64,000 nt of DNA from Vibrio sinensis (GCF_003605645.1 NZ_QVMU01000013.1:1-64000), one strand, 5' to 3'. Shown: positions 39,729-49,451, numbered from the stretch's first letter. Numbers and translations are program-made. The notes: generated by a model from the sequence alone, not told the origin.

Positions 39729-40582
39729 TGAAAAAACTACTTTTTGCTTTTTGCCTGCTGACGACCTCTCTCTCAATTATGGCGCAAGAGCAATCAACTA
39801 ATCGGATTATCAGTGCGGGTTCTAGCATCACTGAACTCTTGATTGCATTGGGAGCAGAAGATCAATTGGTCGCTCTCGATGTCACAAGTAAAAAATACAA
39901 TACGGAAAGACAATTACCTTTGGTTGGTTACCATCGCCAGCTTTCCGCTGAGGGATTAATAGCATTATCGCCGACTCATTTAATTGGCTCTCATGAAATG
40001 GGGCCAGAAAGCACACTAACGTTACTAAAAAATGGCGGAATTGATGTTGAAACGGTTCCGTCTGGGGATACAGAACAAGATTTATTTAATCGCATCGATA
40101 AGATTGCTGAAATCACTGGAACACAAAACCAGGCTATTGCGTTAAAAGCCTCTCTTAAAGCGAAGTTAGAAAGCATGCAACAACGCAAAGTAGAGGCAGC
40201 ACCAAAAGTCCTATTTGCCATGTTGTCTAAAGGACGTCCTGCGACCATTGCTGGCGATAACACCACCATTGATGTGATTGTGAATCTCGCTGGAGGACAA
40301 AATCCAGCTAAGAGTCTTATGACCTCATACAAACCTGTATCTCAAGAAGCGATTGTAGAAATGCAGCCAGATTACCTACTGGTCACCCAACGTGCTTGGG
40401 ATGCCTTTGGTGGGAAAGACGGGATATTGAAAGAGTTCCCACTTCTTGCTGCCACTCCTGCTGGTAGCCAAGACCAAATTCTTGCTGTGAATGGTAGTGC
40501 CATCATTGGTGGCCTTGGTATTGAGAGCTTAGAGCTCGCTGACAGCTTATTTCAACAGTTTCATCTAACCAATAATCAATAA
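39728..40582 (+). CDS. hutB: Periplasmic haem-binding protein HutB
   Basis: Carries haem from HutA to the HutCD permease. Signal peptide MKKLLFAFCLLTTSLSIMA, then a class III (TroA/BtuF-like) binding protein: NRIISAGSSITELLIALGAEDQLVALD at the start and EMQPDYLLVTQRAWDAFGG later. At 284 residues it is full length. It overlaps exbD by one base and is 14 bp before hutC. Confidence 0.93.
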   Translation: MKKLLFAFCLLTTSLSIMAQEQSTNRIISAGSSITELLIALGAEDQLVALDVTSKKYNTERQLPLVGYHRQLSAEGLIALSPTHLIGSHEMGPESTLTLLKNGGIDVETVPSGDTEQDLFNRIDKIAEITGTQNQAIALKASLKAKLESMQQRKVEAAPKVLFAMLSKGRPATIAGDNTTIDVIVNLAGGQNPAKSLMTSYKPVSQEAIVEMQPDYLLVTQRAWDAFGGKDGILKEFPLLAATPAGSQDQILAVNGSAIIGGLGIESLELADSLFQQFHLTNNQ

Positions 40583-40596
40583 TCACCGGTTCGAAT

Positions 40597-41727
40597 ATGT
40601 CTGTATCACCCCAAGCTGTATCAACGAAGTCTGAACCCAATAAAACAGCAACGACAAAGATGGTATCAACGAAAGTATCAACGCGCATACTTAACGCTAA
40701 AAGTCTATGTGTGCTCGCCGCTATTGCTCTTTATTTAGCCACTATCGCGTCAATTAGTGTTGGACCAATGAATATCAGTTTTTTGGATAGCATCAAATCA
40801 CTACTACCCAGCTCTATTTTTTCTGGTAACAGTGCAGACTTGCCAACACACATCACCATGATCGTACAACAAGTGCGCTTACCTCGCACATTATTAGCGA
40901 TCTCGGTCGGCGGCATTCTTGCTATCTGCGGCGCCGTCATGCAAGGGCTTTTCCGTAATCCTCTTGCTGATCCTGGCATTATTGGTGTCTCATCTGGGGC
41001 AGCTCTTGGGGCAGCCATCGCGATAGTCTTGTTTAGCGAACTCGCAACCAGCTACCCAACACTATTGTTATTCGGCACTGTCCCTGTATTTGCCTGTTTT
41101 GGGGGAACAATCATCACCTTTGCCGTTTATCGTTTAGGAACTGGCGTTAACGGTACTTCTGTCACCATGATGTTACTTGCTGGTGTTGCCATCGCAGCTC
41201 TAACTGGTGCAGCCCTTGGTTTGCTCAACTATTTTGCTGATGACCAAGCACTGCGAGACCTTTCTCTCTGGACTATGGGTTCTCTAGCTGGGGCTAATCC
41301 TCGCAGTTTATGGCTCGCTTTTATCACACTTATCGTTCTCTTTGCTGCTTACTATCGTGATGCAGATAAGCTCAATGCGATGCTTTTAGGTGAAGCAGAA
41401 GCGCGTCATATGGGTATCAATGTTCAATCATTAAAAAGACGTCTGATTATTTTGGCGGCTGCTGGCGTTGGTGTAACCGTGGCTCTGGCCGGCATCATTG
41501 GGTTCATCGGTCTTATCGTTCCTCACCTTGCAAGAATGCTGATTGGGCCTAATTTCCGCTCACTACTGCCCGTCACTTTATTCTTAGGCGCACTACTTTT
41601 ATTAGTCGCAGATATGCTTGCTCGAACAATTGTCGCACCATTAGATATGCCCGTTGGCATCGTCACCGCATTATTGGGCGCACCATTTTTTATCTGGTTA
41701 TTGATTAAACAAAAGGGGCGTTTGTAA
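40597..41727 (+). CDS. hutC: Haem ABC transporter permease HutC
   Basis: FecCD/BtuC-family permease with about ten helices; typical stretches are VRLPRTLLAISVGGILAICGAVMQGLFRNPLADPGI (the family's G-A-x-x-Q-x-x-x-R-N-P-L-A-D-P motif) and GIIGFIGLIVPHLARMLIGPN, the coupling region. The first ~30 residues are polar and Ser/Thr/Lys-rich, so translation may begin later, for example at M22 or in the stretch before ILNAKSLC. The stop and the hutD ATG share a base. Confidence 0.92.
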   Translation: MSVSPQAVSTKSEPNKTATTKMVSTKVSTRILNAKSLCVLAAIALYLATIASISVGPMNISFLDSIKSLLPSSIFSGNSADLPTHITMIVQQVRLPRTLLAISVGGILAICGAVMQGLFRNPLADPGIIGVSSGAALGAAIAIVLFSELATSYPTLLLFGTVPVFACFGGTIITFAVYRLGTGVNGTSVTMMLLAGVAIAALTGAALGLLNYFADDQALRDLSLWTMGSLAGANPRSLWLAFITLIVLFAAYYRDADKLNAMLLGEAEARHMGINVQSLKRRLIILAAAGVGVTVALAGIIGFIGLIVPHLARMLIGPNFRSLLPVTLFLGALLLLVADMLARTIVAPLDMPVGIVTALLGAPFFIWLLIKQKGRL

Positions 41728-42560
41728 TGTTATCGCTATTCTCATCTAAGCCGTCAACCAATCAAGCTTCAATTGCAGACTATCGCGCCAGCACGACCGT
41801 TTCTATTCAAAATCTCTCTGTTACATTAAGTGGTCGAAACATCTTGGACGATATCAGTTTGTCGCTCAATCGAGGCGAGTTTACCGCGCTTCTTGGGCCT
41901 AATGGCACGGGAAAAAGTACCTTACTGAAAGCACTAACGGGGGAAATAGGTGCCCATGGGCAGTTTACTCTGTTTGGAAAGGAACGAGATGTTTGGTCAA
42001 GTGAACATTTAGCTCATCACTTTGGCGTCTTACCTCAAAGTAGTTCGTTATCTTTTAACTTCACGGCTCGAGAGGTCGTTGCTCTAGGCGGCTTAGGGTT
42101 ATCCATGCCAGGTGAAACGTTGAATGCTGTCATCGACAGTAATATGGCACAAACTGATGTCATGCACCTTGCTCAACGGGCGTATCCGACATTATCTGGT
42201 GGCGAAAAACAACGAATCCATCTGGCGCGTGTATTAACTCAGTTAGAGCAAAGTGGAGGTAACAAAGTGATACTACTCGACGAACCAACTTCTGCGTTAG
42301 ACATTCAACATCAACATAGCACCTTAGCGTTGGCTCGCGAGCTCGCTCACCAAGGCGCAACCGTGGTAGCTGTTCTACATGATCTTAATCTAGCAGCCCA
42401 TTACGCCGATCGTATCGTGATACTTAATAACGGAAAAATCGCCATTGATGCTCCCCCTGAAAACGCGCTTCGAGCTGAGGTCATTGAGCAAGTCTACCAA
42501 CACAAAGTCACCATCATTTCGCATCCGACTCAAGGTCACCCTGTTATCGTTGCCGCGTAA
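41727..42560 (+). CDS. hutD: Haem ABC transporter ATP-binding protein HutD
   Basis: ATPase of the HutBCD haem importer. Walker A GPNGTGKST, signature LSGGEKQRIHLARV, Walker B VILLDEPTSALD and the switch histidine in VLHDLNLAAHYADR are all present. The 277 residues begin with a ~25-residue polar extension before the ABC fold (VSIQNLSVTLSG). It is the last gene of the tonB1-hutD operon. Confidence 0.94.
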   Translation: MLSLFSSKPSTNQASIADYRASTTVSIQNLSVTLSGRNILDDISLSLNRGEFTALLGPNGTGKSTLLKALTGEIGAHGQFTLFGKERDVWSSEHLAHHFGVLPQSSSLSFNFTAREVVALGGLGLSMPGETLNAVIDSNMAQTDVMHLAQRAYPTLSGGEKQRIHLARVLTQLEQSGGNKVILLDEPTSALDIQHQHSTLALARELAHQGATVVAVLHDLNLAAHYADRIVILNNGKIAIDAPPENALRAEVIEQVYQHKVTIISHPTQGHPVIVAA

Positions 42561-42725
42561 TTGAGCTAAGCTTGGGTTAATCAATAAGCTTTAAAAGCAA
42601 AAATTTGCGATTGAGTCCATATTTAGATTAAGACGTCGTTATTGTGTGACCACATTGAGTTTTCTATTCTGTTCGTTACCAACGAAAAAATGAATAGACT
42701 TCATGGATGAAGAGGAGATGTGTCA

Positions 42726-42911
42726 ATGGGAGAGAAAACAAAAGTTGCTGTCGTTACAGAGACCGTACTTGTTGATGGTATTTATCATACTGAGCAACGT
42801 TCAGGTAAAGATAGGCGTCAAGCTCGTCAAATAAAATGGCGATTCTACGAACGAAGACACGTTATTGATCCTAGACATAATAGTGCAAAACAAATAAATG
42901 AGGAGGTCTAA
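42726..42911 (+). CDS. Small basic conserved protein, unknown function
   Basis: A 61-residue protein from the ATG at 42726 with a GAGGAG Shine-Dalgarno about nine bases upstream; GTG two codons earlier is in frame. It holds no membrane segment. Two arginine-rich clusters, RSGKDRRQARQ and RFYERRHVIDPR, suggest nucleic acid or acidic partner binding, but I cannot name the family. Its TAA stop is the loop of a perfect 12-bp hairpin. It lies alone between hutD and the convergent dctM. Confidence 0.7.
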   Translation: MGEKTKVAVVTETVLVDGIYHTEQRSGKDRRQARQIKWRFYERRHVIDPRHNSAKQINEEV

Positions 42912-42923
42912 GACCTCCTCATT
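42897..42923. terminator. Perfect hairpin on the small-protein stop codon; likely dctM terminator
   Basis: Arms AATGAGGAGGTC and GACCTCCTCATT flank TAA, which is the stop codon of the small protein. On the minus strand a T-rich tail (TATTTGTTTTG) follows, fitting termination of dctPQM. On the plus strand the tail is weaker. Confidence 0.65.
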
Positions 42924-42963
42924 GCTTATGATATTTTGTGAGTGACTGGCCGAACGCCAGGCG

Positions 42964-44325
42964 CTACTTAGTGATAATTTCAGGGCCCATTAAGGTGGTT
43001 GGTAACCAAGTTGATACCCAAGGTACATAAGTTACGATAATCAGGAATAAGAACATCACGCCGACCCACGGAAGCGCCGCTTTCACGACTTGCATCATCG
43101 ACATCTTCGCAACCCCGGCTGTGACAAACAAATTCAGCCCAACCGGCGGTGTTATCATCCCTATCTCCATGTTCACCACCATCATGATGCCAAGGTGAAT
43201 CGGGTCAATACCCAGAGCAATAGCGATTGGGAAGACTAATGGGGCTACGATGATCAGCAAGCCAGATGGTTCCATAAACTGGCCACCAATCAAGAGCAAT
43301 ACGTTCACGACAATGAGGAAAGTAATCGGTCCTAATCCCGCCGAAAGCATAGACTCAGTGATCATTTGAGGGATGCGTTCTTCCGTTAACACATGCTTTA
43401 GAATCAATGCGTTCGCTATAATGAACAACAGCATGATGGTTAACTTACCCGCCTCGTAAAGGGTGTGTTTTGTGTCTTTATGCACAAACGCTTGCACCAC
43501 TTTAACAACTACAGGTTTAGTATTTTTCTTATCCGCAAAAGGTCCCATATCTTTATAGATAAAATTCGCAATAAGGAACGAATAGACAGCAGCAACAGCC
43601 GCCGCTTCCGTTGGGGTGAAAATCCCCCCATAAATACCACCAAGAATAATTACCACCAGCAACAATCCCCAACTGGCATCTTTCGCGGAAGCAAACATCT
43701 CTTTCCAACCCACGAAAGGTTGTTTAGGTAGTTTCTTCACTCGAGCGGCAATATAGATGGCAATCATCAGCATCACACCAGCAAGTAAGCCTGGAATAAC
43801 ACCACCAAGGAACATTCGCCCAACCGAAACATCAGTAGCGGCGGCATAAACAACCATTACGATAGATGGTGGAATCAAAATCCCTAGCGTACCTGCGTTA
43901 CAAATAACACCAGCGGCAAAATCTTTTGAATAACCATTTTTGACCATTCCAGCGATTACAATACTACCAATGGCGACCACGGTTGCTGGCGATGAGCCAG
44001 ACAAAGCCGCAAACATCATACAAGCAACAACAGATGCCATGGCTAAACCACCACGGAACCAACCCACCATTGCAATCGCGAAACGAATGATGCGTTTCGC
44101 CACACCACCGGTTGACATAAAGCTAGAAGCAAGAATAAAAAACGGTATCGCAAGAAGAGTATAGTGACCCGCAAATGCGTTAAATAGTGTCTGCGCAACA
44201 GATGCCAAAGAAGCATCAGAGTGAATCATCAAAAAAACAATACTCGATAGACCGAGTGATACGGCAATTGGTACGCCAAAGAGCATAAAACCAATCACCA
44301 TTATGAATAAGAACAAAATATCCAC
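42964..44325 (-). CDS. dctM: TRAP transporter large permease DctM
   Basis: Ion-coupled membrane subunit of the C4-dicarboxylate (succinate, fumarate, malate) TRAP importer. The 453 residues form about 12 helices; typical stretches are FGVPIAVSLGLSS, SGSSPATVVAIGSI and NMEIGMITPPVGLNLFV. There is a longer than usual central loop (~240-285) with FADKKNTKPVV. It follows dctQ by 3 bp. Confidence 0.94.
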   Translation of the reverse strand: MDILFLFIMVIGFMLFGVPIAVSLGLSSIVFLMIHSDASLASVAQTLFNAFAGHYTLLAIPFFILASSFMSTGGVAKRIIRFAIAMVGWFRGGLAMASVVACMMFAALSGSSPATVVAIGSIVIAGMVKNGYSKDFAAGVICNAGTLGILIPPSIVMVVYAAATDVSVGRMFLGGVIPGLLAGVMLMIAIYIAARVKKLPKQPFVGWKEMFASAKDASWGLLLVVIILGGIYGGIFTPTEAAAVAAVYSFLIANFIYKDMGPFADKKNTKPVVVKVVQAFVHKDTKHTLYEAGKLTIMLLFIIANALILKHVLTEERIPQMITESMLSAGLGPITFLIVVNVLLLIGGQFMEPSGLLIIVAPLVFPIAIALGIDPIHLGIMMVVNMEIGMITPPVGLNLFVTAGVAKMSMMQVVKAALPWVGVMFLFLIIVTYVPWVSTWLPTTLMGPEIITK

Positions 44326-44328
44326 GGA

Positions 44329-45000
44329 TTAGCTCTCCTTGCCATCTTGATTATTTTTCTTTGGATCCATCGCTTCAGCGGCAGGGGCCAACTCTGCTTT
44401 TAGAGCTTCGAGATCTTCTTCTGTTTCATGTCCAGCGATCAAGCGATCTAATTTGTTCGTTGCAATTTGATAGGTAGCTTGGGCAAAACGGAACGTTAGC
44501 ATTGCCATTCCAATCGGTAGCGCCATATAAGGAATAAAGCGTGGAAGTTTCTCGTATCGCTCCCCCTCATTTAGCCAATCCGCTAAGAACTGCAACATCT
44601 CTGGCATTGGAATATCGTCGGTTTCATACCAAGCTCTATCCGTTGCAAATGGGTACCAATAGTTCCAAGAACCGATCAGTAGAAGAATAGAAAACGCTAA
44701 GCAACAAGCTGCCGCCATTAATGCATAGACTTTGCGTAGCCGCTCTGGTGCCAAATTAATAATGACATCGACACCAATATGAAAATGTTTTTTTACACCA
44801 TAAGATGCGCCAACAAGCACCATCCAGGCGAACATGAATACTGTTAACTCGAGCGCCCAAAGAATATTGTCATTGAACACATATCGAAAAATGACGTTGG
44901 CAAACGTCAACAAGGTCATCGCCCCTAGAAAAAACGCAATCAACGTTTCCTCAATGGCATCCGTTACCTTCCCTATTCTGGCAAAAACAGACTGTTCCAT
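44329..45000 (-). CDS. dctQ: TRAP transporter small permease DctQ
   Basis: Four-helix membrane subunit that joins DctP and DctM. From the ATG at 45000 (MEQSVFARIGKV) it has 223 residues; the signature FANVIFRYVFND ... WALELTVFMFAWMVLVGAS is clear. It has a ~45-residue acidic C-terminal tail (EEDLEALKAELAPAAEAMD) beyond the usual fold. An ORF extension to 45063 lies in the dctP-dctQ hairpin and is rejected. Confidence 0.93.
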   Translation of the reverse strand: MEQSVFARIGKVTDAIEETLIAFFLGAMTLLTFANVIFRYVFNDNILWALELTVFMFAWMVLVGASYGVKKHFHIGVDVIINLAPERLRKVYALMAAACCLAFSILLLIGSWNYWYPFATDRAWYETDDIPMPEMLQFLADWLNEGERYEKLPRFIPYMALPIGMAMLTFRFAQATYQIATNKLDRLIAGHETEEDLEALKAELAPAAEAMDPKKNNQDGKES

Positions 45001-45024
45001 AGTTACTTCACTCAAAAGAAAATA

Positions 45025-45080
45025 GGCTCTTTTCCCGATATAGCACCCTGTCAGGGGAGGCAAGATGCTACAAAAGAGCC
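45025..45080 (-). promoter_or_regulatory. Large intercistronic hairpin between dctP and dctQ
   Basis: Outer arms GGCTCTTTT (45025-45033) and AAAAGAGCC (45072-45080), with an inner stem TAGCA/TGCTA. On the minus strand a T-rich tail (TATTTTCTTTTG) follows. It could act as a partial terminator or as an RNA-stability element that lets the binding protein be made in excess over the permeases. Confidence 0.65.
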
Positions 45081-45100
45081 CTAATTAAACGGTGTTATTA

Positions 45101-46102
45101 TTATTGTTGTTTGTTCGAAGCTAGCGCCGCTTCAATAAGCTCTGAACCTATATCTTTCTCGAACTTCTGCCATACAGGTTGAAGTGCAACAACCCATTCT
45201 TGACGCTGTTCAGGCGTAAGCGTACGTACAACACCACCCGCTTCGATGATGTTGGTTTTGTTCGCTAGGTTCACTTTGCTTGATTCAGCATTTCGAGTTT
45301 CACTCACTTCTTGAATGATCGTGTTTAGCTGCTCACGCTGATCCGCTGGAAGTCCTTTCCAAAAGTCAGTCGATGTCACAACTAGATAATCCAGAATACC
45401 GTGATTGGTTTCAGTAATACCGTCTTGGACTTCAAAGAATTTTTTGCCGTAGATGTTTGACCATGTATTTTCTTGGCCATCGATAACCTTAGTTTGCAGG
45501 CCACCATAAACTTCTTTAAATGACATTTTCTGCGGGTTAGCACCCAATTGCTCAAATTGCGCGACTAATACGTCTGACGCTTGAACACGGAACTTCAATC
45601 CCTCAGCATCTTTCGGCGAAAGTAATGGCTTGTTCGCAGACATTTGCTTCATACCATTGTGCCAAAATGCTAGCCCTTGCAAGCCACGACGTTTCATCGC
45701 ATTTTTCAGTTTGTCACCTGACTCTGAATTTTGGAAACGGTCGACAGCGTCAACGTCTTCAAACAGGAAAGGTAGGTCGAAAATACGGTACTGTTTCGTG
45801 AATTTTTCAAACTTAGATAGAGAAGGGGCAGCCAGTTGCACGTCACCGTTTAGAAGAGCTTCAAGTACTTTGTTATCATCATAAAGCGTCGAGTTCGGGA
45901 ACACTTGTAAACATAGCTTCCCGTTCATTTCATCATTGACACGTTGCTCTAGTAGTGAAGCAGCAATCCCTTTCGGGTGCTTATCTGTGTTAGTCACATG
46001 GCTGAACTTAACGACCGTCTCACCTGGATCACAATTCGCGGCTGCATTGAAGCTCGTCACTGCCAGAATAGAAGCAGACAGTAGGGTCAAAGGCTTTAAC
46101 AT
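45101..46102 (-). CDS. dctP: TRAP periplasmic C4-dicarboxylate-binding protein DctP
   Basis: Binds C4-dicarboxylates and delivers them to DctQM. From the ATG at 46102 (MLKPLTLLSASILAVTSFNAAA) it has 333 residues with a signal peptide. The TRAP-specific segments are VKFSHVTNTDKHPKGIAA, the ligand-arginine stretch GLKFRVQASDV, and GQENTWSNIYGKKFFEVQ. The start is preceded by AAGGAG. A sigma-54 promoter lies about 60 bp upstream. Confidence 0.94.
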   Translation of the reverse strand: MLKPLTLLSASILAVTSFNAAANCDPGETVVKFSHVTNTDKHPKGIAASLLEQRVNDEMNGKLCLQVFPNSTLYDDNKVLEALLNGDVQLAAPSLSKFEKFTKQYRIFDLPFLFEDVDAVDRFQNSESGDKLKNAMKRRGLQGLAFWHNGMKQMSANKPLLSPKDAEGLKFRVQASDVLVAQFEQLGANPQKMSFKEVYGGLQTKVIDGQENTWSNIYGKKFFEVQDGITETNHGILDYLVVTSTDFWKGLPADQREQLNTIIQEVSETRNAESSKVNLANKTNIIEAGGVVRTLTPEQRQEWVVALQPVWQKFEKDIGSELIEAALASNKQQ

Positions 46103-46160
46103 TATTCTTCTCCTTGTTAATGGAACAATCCCAATCTTTGGGTATTGATGCAACATAGAG

Positions 46161-46177
46161 AGCAACATGCAGGCCAA
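46161..46177 (-). promoter_or_regulatory. Sigma-54 promoter of dctPQM
   Basis: On the minus strand TTGGCCTGCATGTTGCT fits the -24/-12 consensus TTGGCACGN4TTGCT at all but two positions, with exactly ten bases between GG and GC. The expected RNA start is ~46150, about 50 bp before the dctP ATG. Confidence 0.78.
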
Positions 46178-46269
46178 GTAAGACAATTCAACGTAAGAAT
46201 TTGATTTTATTTAACTTTAGCAAAGCGGAATGTATGTAAACATGACAAATAAGAATATTCACATCAAGG

Positions 46270-46290
46270 AATGGGTGAAATTCACCCATT
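46270..46290. promoter_or_regulatory. Perfect palindrome, candidate DctD enhancer site
   Basis: Two 10-base arms, AATGGGTGAA and TTCACCCATT, flank one A. It lies about 97 bp upstream of the sigma-54 -24 element, where an NtrC-family activator site is expected. Confidence 0.6.
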
Positions 46291-46470
46291 CAAAAGCAAC
46301 AAAATGGCAACTTTTCACTCACATTAAAATCATCTCTCGACTAATCTATATGAGGTGAGAGTACGAACTAAAATTCAAACCAAAAGAAATAAATGAAAGA
46401 TAGATATTCACATCCAGCTTCCATTTACTTCCTCTCTATCTAATCGATAGACGTTTTGACTTTTCGACAA

Positions 46471-47583
46471 TCAAACATCCAAACGTAATTGTGTTTTCAC
46501 ATCAAAAAACACTGCTTTCGACAATTCAAAATGAATTGGAATCACATCGCTGGGTTTCGCTTCAAACTCTGGTGCGAATCGGCCTGCGATTACCTGATTG
46601 TTTACAGTAAACATTGCAATTGTTTCCGGACCAGTAGGCTCAATCACATCAACCGCTAAGTTAATAGTGGTACATTTTGATGACTCTTCACTACATTTCT
46701 CAGTGATATTTTCAGGGCGTAACCCCACTACAATATCTTGCCCACAGTACCGACTCATTACGTCAGGTAAACGTATAGGGTGCGAATGTTGATCTTGAGT
46801 CTTGATGTAAATGATAGGGTGCTGCTCGTTATTCATTTCGACTGTCGCATAAATAAAGTTCATTGATGGTGAGCCCATAAAACCCGCGACAAACATATTA
46901 TTTGGCTTGGTGTATATCTCATTTGGGGTACCGAGTTGCTGAACTTCGCCGTCTTTCATCACCGCGATGCGATCTGCTAGCGTCATGGCTTCAATTTGGT
47001 CATGAGTAACATATACTATCGTGGTATTTAACTGTTGGTGTAACCGCTTAATTTGATGTCGCATTTCCACCCTAAGTTTCGCGTCAAGATTCGATAGTGG
47101 CTCATCGAAAAGATATAGCTTAGGGCGACGAGCCAACGCCCGCCCCATTGCGACACGTTGACGTTGTCCGCCAGACAACTGTGACGGCTTTCGCTCAAGC
47201 AAATGATCAATTTGCAGCATTTGAGCTACCCTTTGAACTTCTGTATCAATATCTCTGGCTGACATTTTCCTAATTTTCAAACCAAAAGCGATATTACCTC
47301 GTACCGTCATATTGGGATAGAGCGCGTAAGACTGGAACACCATCGCGATGTCTCGATCTTTCGGCTCTACATGCGAAACTTCACGGCCATCAATGACAAT
47401 GTCCCCAGAGCTTATATCTTCCAATCCAGCGATGGTGTTCATTAGCGTCGATTTTCCGCAACCGGAGGGGCCAACTAAAATCAAAAACTCTCCTGACTCA
47501 ATGCTGATATCAATTCCTTTCAACGTTTCTTGATCGGCTTTAGGGTAAGTTTTTCGAATCTGTTTTAAATCTAAAGTCGCCAT
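46471..47583 (-). CDS. Sugar ABC transporter ATP-binding protein (MalK/UgpC type)
   Basis: ATPase of a CUT1-type sugar importer. Walker [10 protein letters not shown] is near residue 38, signature [14 protein letters not shown] near 136, Walker [17 protein letters not shown]; the C-terminal ~130 residues form the TOBE/OB regulatory domain (VGLRPENI). At 370 residues it is full length. It is the last gene of the operon, 5 bp after the second permease gene. Confidence 0.92.
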   Translation of the reverse strand: MATLDLKQIRKTYPKADQETLKGIDISIESGEFLILVGPSGCGKSTLMNTIAGLEDISSGDIVIDGREVSHVEPKDRDIAMVFQSYALYPNMTVRGNIAFGLKIRKMSARDIDTEVQRVAQMLQIDHLLERKPSQLSGGQRQRVAMGRALARRPKLYLFDEPLSNLDAKLRVEMRHQIKRLHQQLNTTIVYVTHDQIEAMTLADRIAVMKDGEVQQLGTPNEIYTKPNNMFVAGFMGSPSMNFIYATVEMNNEQHPIIYIKTQDQHSHPIRLPDVMSRYCGQDIVVGLRPENITEKCSEESSKCTTINLAVDVIEPTGPETIAMFTVNNQVIAGRFAPEFEAKPSDVIPIHFELSKAVFFDVKTQLRLDV

Positions 47584-47588
47584 AATAA

Positions 47589-48443
47589 TTATCCTTTTAC
47601 TGATCCAGCGGTAAGTCCACGAACAAAATATTTACCCGCGAGTACATAAACCACCAGCGTCGGCAAACCTGCGATAATCGCAGCAGCCATATCAACGTTG
47701 TACTCTTTCACACCGGTACTGGTATTGACCAAATTATTTAATGCCACTGTGATAGGCTGCGTTTCAGCCCCTGAGTAAACCACACCAAACAAAAAGTCAT
47801 TCCAAATTGCTGTAAACTGCCAAATCACCGTAACCATGATGATCGGAGTCGATAGAGGCAGTAATATCTTAAAAAATATGGTGAAAAAACCTGCGCCATC
47901 GAGTTTTGCCGCTTTCACTAACTCATCAGGAATGCCGATATAAAAATTGCGGAAAAATAAAGTGGTAAACGCGGCACCATAGACAATATGCACCAGAGCA
48001 AGACCGGTAATTGTATTGGCTAATCCCAACTTGCCCAATACTGCGGCCATAGGTAGTAAAATGACTTGAAATGGAATAAAGCAGCCAAATAACAGTAAGC
48101 TAAAAAACAAATTGGAACCTTTAAACTGCCACTTACTCACCACATAACCATTAAAGGCCCCAATTAAGGTTGAGAAGACTACCGCTGGAATAACCATTTT
48201 GAACGAATTCCAAAAATAACTTTTTACCCCCTCGCAAGTGATCCCCGTACAAGCACCTCCCCATGCCTTATACCAAGCATCTAATACCCACTCTTGGGGA
48301 AAACTCATCAAATTTCCGGCTTTAATATCTGGCAACGTTTTTAATGAGGTCATCACCATCACAAACAGCGGCATCAGATATACGAGACAAAAGGCCAGTA
48401 AAACCGCGTACAAAAATAGTCTTGAAATATTCATCCGCTTCAT
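47589..48443 (-). CDS. Sugar ABC transporter permease (MalG type)
   Basis: CUT1 inner permease, 284 residues and six helices. The coupling (EAA) loop reads [24 protein letters not shown]-terminus [26 protein letters not shown]. Close in form to GtsC of Pseudomonas glucose importers. It overlaps the first permease gene by 4 bp. Confidence 0.9.
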   Translation of the reverse strand: MKRMNISRLFLYAVLLAFCLVYLMPLFVMVMTSLKTLPDIKAGNLMSFPQEWVLDAWYKAWGGACTGITCEGVKSYFWNSFKMVIPAVVFSTLIGAFNGYVVSKWQFKGSNLFFSLLLFGCFIPFQVILLPMAAVLGKLGLANTITGLALVHIVYGAAFTTLFFRNFYIGIPDELVKAAKLDGAGFFTIFFKILLPLSTPIIMVTVIWQFTAIWNDFLFGVVYSGAETQPITVALNNLVNTSTGVKEYNVDMAAAIIAGLPTLVVYVLAGKYFVRGLTAGSVKG

Positions 48444-49363
48444 GATTTTTTCTCTCTCAGTTCTGAATACAGATATGGGATTAAAATCGCTAAAATACCG
48501 GCTAACATCATTATCGCGCTGGCAGCGCCAAGACCAATTTGTCCTCGTGTAAATGAATGTGCATACATAAATAACGCAGGTAAGTCTGATGAATAACCTG
48601 GACCTCCTGCGGTCATTGCCGTAACAAGATCAAAGCTCTTAATAGCAATATGTGAAGTGATGATGACAGCACTGAGAAACACCGGGCGTAGACACGGTAA
48701 AATAATACGCCAATAAATAGTGGGTAAGCTTGCGCCATCAATCTGAGCAGCTTTAATTATCGAAGAGTCAATACTTCGTAGCCCGGCCAAAAACATTGCC
48801 ATAACAAACCCTGAAGATTGCCAAACCGCTGCAATGACAAGGGTATACACCGACATATCTGAATTAACCAACCAATCAAAACGAAAAGACTCAAATCCCC
48901 AATCATGGACTAGTTTTTCAATACCAAGTCCAGGGTTTAATATCCACTTCCATGCTGTCCCCGTAACAATAAAAGAAAGCGCCATCGGATAAAGATAGAT
49001 GGTACGAATTGCCCCCTCTTGACGAATATTTTGGTCCAATAAGATCGCTAACATGACTCCAAGTGCAATAGCGATGACAATGAAAAGAACACCAAAAATA
49101 CCTAGATTTGTAATCGAGGTAACCCAGCGGTCGTTTTCCATCAATTTTTCATATTGTGCAAAACCAACAAATTGAAAGCTTGGTAAAAATCGAGAATTGG
49201 TTAGCGACAGCAGTGCTGTCCAAAAAATGTAGCCATAAATACACACCACGGTAATAAGCATAGTGGGCGCAAGTACAAGCTTGGGTAGCCAACTTTGCAG
49301 ACGATCGGCAAACGTCGGCTTTACCGCTTGTAAAGTTGAAGAACGAGTGATTGTCTGTTCCAT
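48440..49363 (-). CDS. Sugar ABC transporter permease (MalF type)
   Basis: CUT1 permease with six helices; from the ATG at 49363 (MEQTITRSSTLQ) it has 307 residues, with AAGGA six bases upstream. An ORF start five codons earlier lacks a ribosome site. The EAA loop reads SSIIKAAQIDGASLPTIYWRIILP. Comparable to GtsB. It follows the binding protein gene by about 90 bp. Confidence 0.9.
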   Translation of the reverse strand: MEQTITRSSTLQAVKPTFADRLQSWLPKLVLAPTMLITVVCIYGYIFWTALLSLTNSRFLPSFQFVGFAQYEKLMENDRWVTSITNLGIFGVLFIVIAIALGVMLAILLDQNIRQEGAIRTIYLYPMALSFIVTGTAWKWILNPGLGIEKLVHDWGFESFRFDWLVNSDMSVYTLVIAAVWQSSGFVMAMFLAGLRSIDSSIIKAAQIDGASLPTIYWRIILPCLRPVFLSAVIITSHIAIKSFDLVTAMTAGGPGYSSDLPALFMYAHSFTRGQIGLGAASAIMMLAGILAILIPYLYSELREKKS

Positions 49364-49451
49364 AGATAATCCTTGCACAGATTAGCAAGCCAAAGAAAAA
49401 CAGGCGGACTCCCTATAAATCTACCTGTTTTCACACAAACTAAACCATGAA

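Larger units (their letters stand above)
46103..46470. other. Regulatory region upstream of dctP
   Basis: 368 bp between dctP and the end of the sugar ABC ATPase gene. It contains the sigma-54 promoter and the palindrome listed separately. No terminator with a clear T tract was seen for the sugar operon that ends here. Confidence 0.55.

Noticed and set aside
42580..42600. AAGCTT...AAGCTT near the hutD stop as a terminator
   Set aside because: Short arms (restriction-site-like palindromes) with no T tract.
45001..45063. N-terminal extension of dctQ
   Set aside because: It lies in the dctP-dctQ hairpin and is not family-like; the ATG at 45000 gives a standard DctQ.
46220..46250. CRP site upstream of dctP
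   Set aside because: TGTATGTAAACATGACA has some symmetry but matches the CRP consensus poorly.
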